Below, one piece after another: positions 31,546 through 39,173 of a stretch of DNA of 52,496 nucleotides. A model generated the notes under the pieces. It had not been told where the DNA came from. It saw nothing but the letters and a program-made list of their open reading frames with translations, and did no database searches. Origin of the DNA: CAYOXM01 sp964407925 (lineage in GTDB: Bacteria; Patescibacteriota; Patescibacteriia; SG8-24); contig CAYOXM010000009.1 of assembly GCA_964407925.1 (NCBI GenBank), forward strand, positions 1-52,496, given 5' to 3'. Within the stretch, counting starts at the first letter, position 1. Each line of letters begins with the position of its first letter. Both the position numbers and the translations under genes were made by a program.

Positions 31546-32487
31546 ATGATCCGAACCGGACGGTCTCCGGCGTCAAAACGTCTCATGCTCGCAGCGCTGA
31601 CAGTACTCGCCGCAGTTCTTGTCATCGCATTAAGAATTCGAGGGTTGCCGAGTGAGCCGACACCTTCGAATTCGAAAGTCACTGGTTCCGATCTAATTCC
31701 CGAAACGAATATCACGCACGGACACGGCCTCGCGGTCGATCGCGACGACGGTGATAAGCTCTACATCGCGACACATCATGGGCTCCTCGTTCTGCGGGAT
31801 GAGAAGGATCTCTTCCGAATTGGGCGTTCGCAGGATGATTACATGGGGTTTTCGCCCCATCCGACGGAATCCGGCTTGTTCTACAGCAGTGGCCATCCGA
31901 GCTCCGGAGGGAACATCGGGTTTCAGAAGTCTGAGGACGGCGGCGCGACATGGCAGAAGGTTTCGGACGGCATGAACGGTCCGGTCGACTTCCACGCAAT
32001 GGCGGTCAGTCCGGCGAACCCGGACATCGTCTACGGCTGGTATAGAGGCGACTTGCAAAGAAGCCTCGACGGCGGCCGTACCTGGAAAGTGTTTCCGACG
32101 GGATTCGTCGTCGTCAGCCTGGCGGCCGATCCCAAGGATGAGAACGTCGTGTACGCCGCGACCCCGCAAGGTCAGGGCATTCTCGTTAGCAAGAACCAGG
32201 GTGTCGATTGGTCACCTCTCTCGGGATCGTTGGGAGGAGGCGCGGTGTCGACCGTTGCAGTGGATCCGAATGACCCGCAGCATCTGCTAACCTCGTCTGA
32301 AATGATCGGCCGCGCCTATAGCCTTGACGGCGGTGCGACTTGGCAGGCGATGAGCGGTTCGTTTGACGGCATGGCGCTCTTTTACGCCTTCGATCCGAAG
32401 CGTATTGGACGGGTTTATGCGTTGACGCACACGAACGCTCTTTATAAGAGCGAGGATGGCGGTGCGTCATGGCTATTAATTCGTTGA
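31546..32487 (+). CDS. Anchored BNR-repeat / sortilin-like beta-propeller protein (F510_1955-like)
   Basis: A protein of 313 residues from ATG 31546; an in-frame ATG at 31513 would add 11. One membrane helix (LMLAALTVLAAVLVIALRIRG) anchors a secreted propeller. Asp-box repeats S-x-D-G-G-x-T/S-W occur four times: SEDGGATWQKV, SLDGGRTWKVF, SLDGGATWQAM and SEDGGASWLLI, with a related NQGVDW. The HGHGLAVDRDDGDKLYIATHHG start is what I recall for F510_1955-type proteins found beside copper and mercury operons. It is not expected to be a hydrolase; a binding or sensing role outside the cell is likelier. It follows the RND pump by about 40 bases. Confidence 0.75.
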   Translation: MIRTGRSPASKRLMLAALTVLAAVLVIALRIRGLPSEPTPSNSKVTGSDLIPETNITHGHGLAVDRDDGDKLYIATHHGLLVLRDEKDLFRIGRSQDDYMGFSPHPTESGLFYSSGHPSSGGNIGFQKSEDGGATWQKVSDGMNGPVDFHAMAVSPANPDIVYGWYRGDLQRSLDGGRTWKVFPTGFVVVSLAADPKDENVVYAATPQGQGILVSKNQGVDWSPLSGSLGGGAVSTVAVDPNDPQHLLTSSEMIGRAYSLDGGATWQAMSGSFDGMALFYAFDPKRIGRVYALTHTNALYKSEDGGASWLLIR

Positions 32488-32608
32488 TAAGTCGCCATTA
32501 TCACACTTCATGAAATTCCCAAGGATCATCGGCCGTCGCTTCTCATCATCTCTCCTCGGGTGACTGCGGAATTGCCGACCGGGCAGTTGAAGGCTGGGCT
32601 TTTTCCTC

Positions 32609-32637
32609 TTGCAATGGACATTACGGCATGTTAAGGT
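32609..32637 (+). promoter_or_regulatory. Probable promoter before the small Cys protein
   Basis: TTGCAA at 32609-32614, a 17-bp spacer, and TAAGGT at 32632-32637 with TGT before it. ATG at 32654. The hexamers are imperfect. The preceding 120 bases after the BNR gene hold no gene. Confidence 0.4.
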
Positions 32638-32653
32638 ATCAACAAATATCGCT

Positions 32654-33037
32654 ATGCCCATGAAGCGTCTCATCTCCACCCTCATCATGACCTCGATCCT
32701 CGCCTTTGGCGCGCTGCATGCGGCCATGGGCGCGGGTTTTGGAGATTCGGCGCATGGGTCGATGGAGACGGGATTCTCCTGCGTGTTTGCTTCGTGTCCG
32801 ACATCGGGAAATAACGGCATGCAGGACATGGATTGCGTCGGTCATTGTCTTTCGGCCGCATCGACCGAATTTCCAGCCTCTCCGGTGACGCCGGCACTCA
32901 CCGTAGTCGCCATACTTCTATTTTTAGCGGGACAGAGCTTGTACCCGATTAACCAGGACAGGGCACGACGATTTAGTGATGTCATAGGAAGGTTGCTGCT
33001 GCGTCAGCGGCTCGCGACCGTCGTTCTGCGGAACTAA
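32654..33037 (+). CDS. Small exported Cys protein with C-terminal membrane helix
   Basis: A protein of 127 residues. A signal-type N terminus (LISTLIMTSILAFGALHAAMGAG) is followed by a short exported loop with four Cys in two pairs (SCVFASC and MDCVGHC), Met residues and His, then a C-terminal membrane segment (LTVVAILLFLAGQSLYPI) and a basic cytosolic tail. The Cys/Met/His loop held between two hydrophobic segments could bind copper or form disulphides. No named family recognised. It sits alone between the RND operon and the HMA-SafE-cupredoxin operon; its stop codon overlaps a long terminator hairpin. Confidence 0.65.
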   Translation: MPMKRLISTLIMTSILAFGALHAAMGAGFGDSAHGSMETGFSCVFASCPTSGNNGMQDMDCVGHCLSAASTEFPASPVTPALTVVAILLFLAGQSLYPINQDRARRFSDVIGRLLLRQRLATVVLRN

Positions 33038-33098
33038 ACCAGGCGTCAGCGTACTGAAGTACGCGCGTATTTCAGTACGCAACAGACGCCTGGTTTTT
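33036..33098 (+). terminator. Very long terminator hairpin overlapping the stop codon
   Basis: Outer arms AAACCAGGCGTC (33036-33047) and GACGCCTGGTTT, inner arms GCGTACTGAA and TTCAGTACGC, and a GC-rich top, ending in a T-run. The two stems stack with small bulges into a hairpin of about 60 nt. It separates the Cys protein from the next operon. Confidence 0.85.
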
Positions 33099-33119
33099 GT
33101 ATTCTATTAAATCGACTCT

Positions 33120-34724
33120 ATGCACATCAGACTATGCGTACCGAACTTGACAAAGGAGAATGCGAGATCGTTCGAAAATGCTGCGGCAAGCATCGAAGGC
33201 GTGACGGCTGTCGACACATGGAAGGGGAGGGCGGAGATCGACGTCCTGAAGGTGGATGCGATCCCCTCGATTGTTGCTGCATTCCAGAAAGCCGGCTTCG
33301 AAATAAAGATCGAGAATGAACAGCCGATCGTCACGAAAACGACCGATAAAACCCACCACGTCTACGTCGACGGCATGACCTGCCGTAGCTGTGAGATCAC
33401 TATCGAGCGGAAGTTCAAAAGGGTCCGTGGCGTTCATCGCGTGGAAGCCGATGCCACCATGGGCATCGTGAAGATCGTCTGCGATGGCGGATGCGAGCCG
33501 GACATAGATGGTCTTCGCGGCGCGCTCAAGGGTCATGAGTATTCGGTGCGGGACATCACCGCAGGCGACCCGCCAACGCGAAGCGAGAGACCGTCGTTGA
33601 TGAGACTTGTCGGACTCTTCGCGCTTGTTCTGCTGCTCGGCTCCCTGCTCTCGAGGCTCGGTCTCTTCAAGCAGCAATTCAATGTCGCCGGTTCGATGAG
33701 CGTCGCGGCCGCGCTCGTGCTCGGCCTCGTCGCAGGATCCTCATCGTGCATCGCTGTTTCGGGTGGGCTCCTGCTCTCTTCAGCGGCAAAATTTCGGGAA
33801 CGCTACGGCGCCCTGTCGGCGGCTGGCCGCATGCGGCCGGTGTTCATGTTCGTTGCGGGTCGTACGCTCTCCTACGGCATCCTCGGCGGCGTCATTGGCG
33901 CAGTCGGTACGGCATTCACGCCGTCGCCGCTCGTCACTGGCGCTCTCATTGTCACTGCGGCGGCGTTCATGCTCGTCATGGGGCTCGACATGCTGAAGAT
34001 CGCGCCCGCCTGGCTCAAGTCGATCATGCCTCGCATGCCGAAATCCTTGAGCCATCGGATCATGGATGCAGAGGGGAAGGAACACCCGGTCATGCCGTTC
34101 CTGCTCGGCGCCGGAACGTTCTTTCTGCCATGCGGGTTCACTCAATCCCTTCAACTCTACGCGCTCACGACTGGAAGTTTCCTGAAGGGTGGCTTGATCC
34201 TCGGAGCCTTCGCTCTCGGAACCGCTCCTGCGCTCCTCGCGCTGGGGTGGGCATCGAGCTCGCTCAAAGGGAAGGCGGGAAAATTCTTCCTCCAGCTATC
34301 CGGAGCTCTCGTTATCGTACTTGGTCTGTGGAACATTCAGAATGGTTTCACGGTAGCGGGTTATCCACTCGCTTTGCCGAACCTGCGCCCGAGTGCGGAC
34401 GCTGTCGCTGCAGAAGAGAAGGCGAATGTCGCCGCGCCGGATGTCAAGGGTGGACAGCAAGTGATCAAGATGGCCGTCGGCGGTCCTGGTTCGGCCTATG
34501 ACCCGGACATCCTTACCGTGAAGGCGGGCGTTCCCGTGCGGTGGGAGATTGACGGCGTCAATGTCTCCGGCTGCATCTCATACCTCCAGTCACCGAAGCT
34601 CGGTATCGGCATCCAGCTGAAACAAGGCGCCAACGTCGTCGAGTTCACGCCGAAGAAACCGGGCGCGTACTCGTTCAGCTGCTCCATGGGCATGTTCCGA
34701 GGCACGATCAACGTCATTCCTTAA
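33120..34724 (+). CDS. Fusion: HMA + HMA + SafE/UreH-like membrane domain + cupredoxin
   Basis: A protein of 534 residues with four parts. Residues 1-66 have an HMA-like fold pattern but no CxxC. Residues 78-145 are a second HMA domain with the metal-binding MTCRSC at 86-91. Residues 160-420 are about six membrane helices of the SafE/UreH/DsbD-related class with paired Cys motifs SSCIAVSGG (C210) and FFLPCGFTQSLQLYAL. Residues 435-534 are a cupredoxin domain with a likely copper site formed by GCISYLQSP and FSCSMGMFRG. The design suggests copper is taken by the HMA domain, moved through or kept reduced by the membrane domain, and handed to the external cupredoxin. It heads an operon with copZ- and copA-like genes 11 and 217 bases downstream. 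Confidence 0.85.
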   Translation: MHIRLCVPNLTKENARSFENAAASIEGVTAVDTWKGRAEIDVLKVDAIPSIVAAFQKAGFEIKIENEQPIVTKTTDKTHHVYVDGMTCRSCEITIERKFKRVRGVHRVEADATMGIVKIVCDGGCEPDIDGLRGALKGHEYSVRDITAGDPPTRSERPSLMRLVGLFALVLLLGSLLSRLGLFKQQFNVAGSMSVAAALVLGLVAGSSSCIAVSGGLLLSSAAKFRERYGALSAAGRMRPVFMFVAGRTLSYGILGGVIGAVGTAFTPSPLVTGALIVTAAAFMLVMGLDMLKIAPAWLKSIMPRMPKSLSHRIMDAEGKEHPVMPFLLGAGTFFLPCGFTQSLQLYALTTGSFLKGGLILGAFALGTAPALLALGWASSSLKGKAGKFFLQLSGALVIVLGLWNIQNGFTVAGYPLALPNLRPSADAVAAEEKANVAAPDVKGGQQVIKMAVGGPGSAYDPDILTVKAGVPVRWEIDGVNVSGCISYLQSPKLGIGIQLKQGANVVEFTPKKPGAYSFSCSMGMFRGTINVIP

Positions 34725-34735
34725 TCGTTGAAAAT

Positions 34736-34945
34736 ATGACCACGACCAAACTCACTATCACCGGCATGCATTGCGCGTCCTGCAAGGCGCTCATCGAAGA
34801 CGTCTGCATGGAGATCGCGGGTGTTAAATCTTGCTCGGTCGATGTCGCCAAAGGCGAAGCCACCATCGAGCACGACGAGTCCGTCGGAACATCCCTTTTT
34901 GCAAGGGAGATTGAAGGGCTCGGCGATTACCGCATCACACTATGA
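34736..34945 (+). CDS. copZ: CopZ-like HMA copper chaperone
   Basis: A protein of 69 residues, one ferredoxin-like HMA domain. The metal site is GMHCASC near residues 10-16, and the remaining pattern (LIEDVCMEIAGVKSCSVDVAKGEATIEHDES) is the standard beta-alpha-beta-beta-alpha-beta. It carries Cu(I) in the cytosol to partner HMA domains. It lies 11 nt after the fusion protein and its stop overlaps the ATPase start (ATGA), so the chaperone is made together with its likely recipient. Monovalent copper is inferred from the family. Confidence 0.88.
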   Translation: MTTTKLTITGMHCASCKALIEDVCMEIAGVKSCSVDVAKGEATIEHDESVGTSLFAREIEGLGDYRITL

Positions 34946-37623
34946 CCTCACCGGATATTATTGCCCCACGCGCGAGCACGGAACCGCCTCTTTCTTCCGA
35001 CACCGGCGGCATCGCTCTGCGGAGCACGACCGACATCGATGCCGAGGGAACCCTGCAGACCGGCCAGGACGGCAGGCCGCAGTTTATCGGGCGGGTGCGT
35101 GTCACAAAATCCAACGTCATCGAAGTTCCGGAAGGTGTCCGCGAGGCCGAGGAGCTGGCTAGGTTCCTTCAAAAGACCCTGAACGCCGGCACGATCCTTG
35201 ATAAGGCGGTCTCCCTTGAGCCAGAAGTCCGGCCGACGGCGATGCCGTCCATTCCGGTCGCTGCCGGTTCGCCGCCGATTCACTCCGAGGAATGCCGCGT
35301 CACCTTCAACATCTTCGGCATGCACTGCGCGAGCTGCGCCGGACTCATCGAGCGCAAGGTGAAGAAAGTGCCGGGCGTGAAGGAGGTCAACGTCAATTTC
35401 GGTGCGGAGAAGGCTCGTGTCATCTTCGCAGGTGGCACAGCCAGCGAGGACAAAATCAAAGCGGCGGTGAAAGCCGCGGGCTACCGCGCAGAGGTCGCGG
35501 ACCAAAAGGATCGCGAGTTCGAGCGAAAGAAGCGCGCTGAGGAGATCAGATCCTACAAGCGCCGGTTCCTGACCGGTCTCGTCTTCAGCATTCCGCTCGC
35601 ATATTTCATGCTGCTCGACTTCTTCGGCTGGATGCCTTTCCGCGAGGCGATCCTGCCAAGGATGGGCTTCATCGCGTTCCTGCTGGCACTGCCCGTCCAA
35701 TTCATCCTCGGTGCGGGCTTCTACAAGGGGATGTGGTCGAGCATGAAGATGCGGACGTTCAACATGGACAGTCTCATCGCCATCGGCACGAGCACTGCCT
35801 TCTTTTATAGCCTCTATGAGTTCGTCCGGTACGTTGCGAGCGCGAGGACGGTCTGGGCGCCGATGGGCGCGAAGATCCCCGATCTCTACTTCGAGGTCGG
35901 CGCGTTCCTCATCACCTTCGTGCTCATGGGTAAGTGGCTGGAATCGAAGGCCAAGGGCAGGACGAGCGCGGCTATCGAGAAGCTTATGAGCCTCCAGGCC
36001 AAGACAGCCCGTGTCATCCGCGGCGGTGCGACCGCGGACATCCCGGTCGACAAGGTGGTCGAGAACGACGTGGTCCTCGTGCGACCCGGAGAGAAGATCC
36101 CGGTCGACGGCGTGGTGACAAAGGGATTTTCCTCGGTGGACGAGTCCATGCTCACCGGAGAAAGCATCCCTGTCGAAAAGAAAGAAGGCGACATGGTAAT
36201 CGGATCGACCATCAACAAGAATGGCGGCTTCGAGTTCCGGGCGACGAAGGTCGGCTCGGAAACCGCGCTCGCGCAGATCATCCGGCTGATCGAGGATGCG
36301 CAAGGATCGAAAGCACCTATCCAGGCGGTCGCCGACCGCATCTCTTCATGGTTCGTTCCGGCGGTAATAGCCATCGCCGCCCTCACGTTCGTCATCTGGT
36401 ACTTCATCCTCGGCGCGCCCCTCACCTACGCACTCCTGGCCTTCGTGTCGGTCATCGTCATTGCCTGTCCCTGCGCGCTCGGGCTCGGGACGCCAACGGC
36501 GGTGATGGTCGGCACGGGAAAAGGCGCCGAGCACGGCATTCTCATCAAGGGCGGCGAGCCGCTCGAAGCGACGTCGAAAGTGAAGGCTGTCGTCTTCGAT
36601 AAGACGGGCACTCTCACTAAAGGGAAACCGGAAGTGACCGATGTCGTCTCGCTCTCCGAACTGGACGAGGAAGATATCCTCGGCATCGCCGGAAGTCTCG
36701 AAAGGTCGTCAGAGCATCCGCTCGCGGAAAGTATCTACGAATATGCCGTGCAGGAATCCGCGCCACTCGCCGAGGTCGTGGGCTTTCGTGCCATTCCCGG
36801 CCACGGCGTCGCCGGCGCTATCAGCGGCCAGGAATACCACTTGGGTAACCGTAAGCTCATGGCCCAGCTGGGGCTTGACGCGACGAAAGTGGAGAGGAAG
36901 CTCCAGCGCCTTGAGGAGGCGGGAAAGACGGCGATGCTTCTCGCGTCAAAGGATCGGATCATCGGCATCATCGCCGCGGCCGATACGCTGAAGGAAACCT
37001 CGCTCGAAGCAGTGCAACAGCTTCAGAAGATGGGGATTGCCGTCTATATGATCACCGGCGACAACCAGCGGACGGCGAATGCTATCGCCAAACAGATCGG
37101 CATCACCAACGTGCTCGCTGAGGTCCTGCCTCAGGACAAGGCTCATGAGGTTCGCAAGCTCCAGGAGCAGGGCATAAAGGTCGCCATGGTCGGCGACGGC
37201 GTCAATGACAGCCCGGCGCTGGCGCAGGCCGACGTGGGCATCGCCATGGGCAGCGGCACGGACGTGGCCATGGAGACCGGTGGCATCGTCATCATCAAGA
37301 GCGACCTGCGCGACGTGATCGGCGCTATCCGATTAAGCAAGTCGACGATGCGGAAGGTGCGGCAGAATTTGTTCTTCGCGCTCTTCTACAATGTCATCGG
37401 CATCCCCGTTGCGGCGCGACTCTTCGCTGTCTGGGGCATCATACTCCGTCCGGAACTGGCCGGTCTGGCCATGGTATTCAGCTCCGTGTCGGTGATATCA
37501 AATTCGCTGCTGCTCAAGCGGTTCAAGCCGCACAAACGCGATTTCCTGTCGGATATCGCGCCGATTCTCATGACGGCGGCGTTCACGTTCATGTTCATTG
37601 CCTTCGCCAAGGTCAGTGCGTAG
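34942..37623 (+). CDS. copA: CopA-type copper P1B-ATPase with long N-terminal extension
   Basis: A protein of 893 residues. The first 113 form an unusual extension (GRVRVTKSNVIEVPEGVRE) with no recognised domain. One HMA domain has GMHCASC at 126-132. The ATPase core shows TGES at 405-408, the membrane metal site CPC at 509-511 (IACPCALGL), the phosphorylation motif DKTGT at 553-557 and the nucleotide-domain HP at 592-593 (SEHPLAES), then MVGDGVNDSPAL. The last helices carry the Cu(I) signature YN (FYNVIGIP) and MxxSS (MVFSSVSVISNS). It exports Cu(I) or Ag(I) from the cytosol. Start overlaps the chaperone stop. A GC-rich hairpin follows. Confidence 0.94.
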   Translation: MTSPDIIAPRASTEPPLSSDTGGIALRSTTDIDAEGTLQTGQDGRPQFIGRVRVTKSNVIEVPEGVREAEELARFLQKTLNAGTILDKAVSLEPEVRPTAMPSIPVAAGSPPIHSEECRVTFNIFGMHCASCAGLIERKVKKVPGVKEVNVNFGAEKARVIFAGGTASEDKIKAAVKAAGYRAEVADQKDREFERKKRAEEIRSYKRRFLTGLVFSIPLAYFMLLDFFGWMPFREAILPRMGFIAFLLALPVQFILGAGFYKGMWSSMKMRTFNMDSLIAIGTSTAFFYSLYEFVRYVASARTVWAPMGAKIPDLYFEVGAFLITFVLMGKWLESKAKGRTSAAIEKLMSLQAKTARVIRGGATADIPVDKVVENDVVLVRPGEKIPVDGVVTKGFSSVDESMLTGESIPVEKKEGDMVIGSTINKNGGFEFRATKVGSETALAQIIRLIEDAQGSKAPIQAVADRISSWFVPAVIAIAALTFVIWYFILGAPLTYALLAFVSVIVIACPCALGLGTPTAVMVGTGKGAEHGILIKGGEPLEATSKVKAVVFDKTGTLTKGKPEVTDVVSLSELDEEDILGIAGSLERSSEHPLAESIYEYAVQESAPLAEVVGFRAIPGHGVAGAISGQEYHLGNRKLMAQLGLDATKVERKLQRLEEAGKTAMLLASKDRIIGIIAAADTLKETSLEAVQQLQKMGIAVYMITGDNQRTANAIAKQIGITNVLAEVLPQDKAHEVRKLQEQGIKVAMVGDGVNDSPALAQADVGIAMGSGTDVAMETGGIVIIKSDLRDVIGAIRLSKSTMRKVRQNLFFALFYNVIGIPVAARLFAVWGIILRPELAGLAMVFSSVSVISNSLLLKRFKPHKRDFLSDIAPILMTAAFTFMFIAFAKVSA

Positions 37624-37632
37624 GCGTTGCCG

Positions 37633-37671
37633 CGCTCCATTCCCGCCCCCAGCCGTGGCGGGGATGGAGCG
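37633..37671 (+). other. GC-rich hairpin after copA
   Basis: 15-nt arms at 37633-37647 and 37657-37671 pair except for one G-U, with a nine-base loop. There is no T-run, so it may be a transcript-stabilising or Rho-linked end rather than an intrinsic terminator. The next 75 bases hold no gene apart from the promoter below. Confidence 0.55.
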
Positions 37672-37746
37672 AGGGTGTCGGTTCATCCATAGTACGGATC
37701 GAATGCGAATATGCGGCAGCAACGCCGCTATCGTATGAGGTTTTTA

Positions 37747-37755
37747 TGGTATACT
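37747..37755 (+). promoter_or_regulatory. Extended -10 promoter of the DUF2892-DoxX gene
   Basis: TGGTATACT, with TATACT at 37750-37755, precedes the ATG at 37774 by 18 bases, giving a leader of about 12 nt. It may drive the following three genes as an operon. Confidence 0.6.
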
Positions 37756-37773
37756 TAAATTATTATCTATCCT

Positions 37774-38475
37774 ATGCAAAAGAATCTCAATTCGTTCGAG
37801 CGTGTGGTTCGTTTGTTCATAGGTATCTTTGCGCTCTTCGCCGCCGCCGTATTGTTCGCGCACCCGCTGGCTCGGTTCGCCGCGCTGGTTTTCGGACTTT
37901 ATTCCTTATGGGAGTGCGCGGCCGGTAAATGTCCTCTCCATGCCATGCTCGGCATGCGTTCGCCGGGCGAACGCCTTTCATCGGAGAAACTCGGACTGCT
38001 CGGCCTTTCGGCGGTACAGGCCGTGCTCGCATACGAGTGGTGGTCGGCAGGCTGGGAAAAGGCATCAAGCCCTGATTTCGTGGCGGGCATCGGCAAGACG
38101 CTCGGTTATTTTGCCAGCAAGAACCCGTTTTCCTGGTACAAAAGTTTTCTCGAGGGTTTTGCCGTGAAGCACGCGACGCTTTTCGCCTACGCCGTCGAGT
38201 GGGGTCAGCTGCTGATCGCTTTCTCGCTCATCATTGCCGTCGGGATCGTGCTTTGGACGAAAAATGAAAAGCAACGTCGGCTGGCGCTCATGGTCTCCGC
38301 CGGTGCGCTCCTGGGCGGCATGCTCATGAACGCCAATTTCTACCTGGCCGCCGGATGGACCGGACCGGGTACGAAAGGCAGCAATGTCGTCATGTTCTGG
38401 ACGCAGGCAGTGCTTGTTTATGTCTGGATTTCAACATTGATGTCGTCGGGGATGAAGACACGGCCGGCTTCTTAA
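37774..38475 (+). CDS. DUF2892 / DoxX-like fusion membrane protein
   Basis: A protein of 233 residues. The first 65 residues match DUF2892 (NLNSFERVVRLFIGIFALFAA...LYSLWECAAGKCPLHAMLGM), a two-helix inner-membrane module that often precedes rhodanese domains. The rest resembles a DoxX/DoxD four-helix protein, with FVAGIGKTLGYFASKNPFSWYKSFLEGF, EWGQLLIAFSLIIAVGIVLW, and MNANFYLAAGWTGPG. The CPLHAML Cys/His could bind metal or thiol. DoxX-type proteins are linked to thiosulphate:quinone chemistry and to redox stress; a role in thiol balance under copper stress is inference. The two-module fusion is uncommon as far as I recall. Confidence 0.75.
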   Translation: MQKNLNSFERVVRLFIGIFALFAAAVLFAHPLARFAALVFGLYSLWECAAGKCPLHAMLGMRSPGERLSSEKLGLLGLSAVQAVLAYEWWSAGWEKASSPDFVAGIGKTLGYFASKNPFSWYKSFLEGFAVKHATLFAYAVEWGQLLIAFSLIIAVGIVLWTKNEKQRRLALMVSAGALLGGMLMNANFYLAAGWTGPGTKGSNVVMFWTQAVLVYVWISTLMSSGMKTRPAS

Positions 38476-38497
38476 TGATCGTTTTAACCAATACCTT

Positions 38498-39169
38498 ATG
38501 TTCTCGAAGAAGAATGAAAAATACGGGGGAGGTGCATTATGGATCGCGGGACTCGTCGGTCTGGTTGTCGGATTCTTTGTCGCATTATTACTCCAACCCC
38601 TTGGTTCTATGATGGGCGGATGGGGAATGATGAGCCGGTATCCGACCCCATCCGGGACTTCCGGTGTTGCGCGAACTGGCATGATGGCCGGCAATCTGGA
38701 CAAACATTTCATCGAGCAGATGATCCCGCACCATGAGGACGCGGTCAGCATGGCCGATCTTGCGCTTACGAAAGCCGAGCATCCCGAACTCAAGCAGCTC
38801 GCGCAGAACATCAAGCGAGACCAGACCAAGGAGATCGGTCAGATGCGAGAATGGTATTCGTCTTGGTACGGGAGCGACGCGCCTGAATTCTCCGGCGGCA
38901 TGATGCGGGGCGGCATGGGACGCGGAACGATGATGGGAATGATGGGCGACGGGACCGACCTGGAATCGCTCAACGCCGCGAAACAGTTCGACAGGGAATT
39001 CATCGAGCAGATGATCCCGCATCATCAGATGGCGATCATGATGGCGCAGATGATGCTGAGCGGGACCGAACGCGAGGAACTGCGGACGCTCGGCGACAAC
39101 ATCATCAAGAGCCAGAGCGCGGAGATTGCGCAGATGCGCGAGTGGTATAAGACGTGGTACGGAAAATAA
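38498..39169 (+). CDS. Double DUF305 protein (CopM-like), membrane-anchored, Met/His-rich
   Basis: A protein of 223 residues. One N-terminal membrane helix (LWIAGLVGLVVGFFVALLLQ) is followed by a Met/Gly-rich spacer (GSMMGGWGMMSR). Two DUF305 units follow, each with FIEQMIPHHxxAxxMA (about 69-84 and 167-182) and a closing REWY-W helix pair. Between them lies another Met-rich loop (GGMMRGGMGRGTMMGMMGDG). DUF305 proteins, such as cyanobacterial CopM, bind copper outside the cytosol through His and Met, which fits this island. It is 22 nt after the DUF2892-DoxX gene and 4 nt before the CopB-type ATPase gene. Confidence 0.85.
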   Translation: MFSKKNEKYGGGALWIAGLVGLVVGFFVALLLQPLGSMMGGWGMMSRYPTPSGTSGVARTGMMAGNLDKHFIEQMIPHHEDAVSMADLALTKAEHPELKQLAQNIKRDQTKEIGQMREWYSSWYGSDAPEFSGGMMRGGMGRGTMMGMMGDGTDLESLNAAKQFDREFIEQMIPHHQMAIMMAQMMLSGTEREELRTLGDNIIKSQSAEIAQMREWYKTWYGK

Positions 39170-39173
39170 CAGC

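Noticed and set aside
31513..32487. BNR-repeat protein as a glycosyl hydrolase
   Set aside because: Asp boxes are structural; no sialidase Arg triad or catalytic Tyr/Glu arrangement was seen, so the enzyme name sometimes given to the family is not used.
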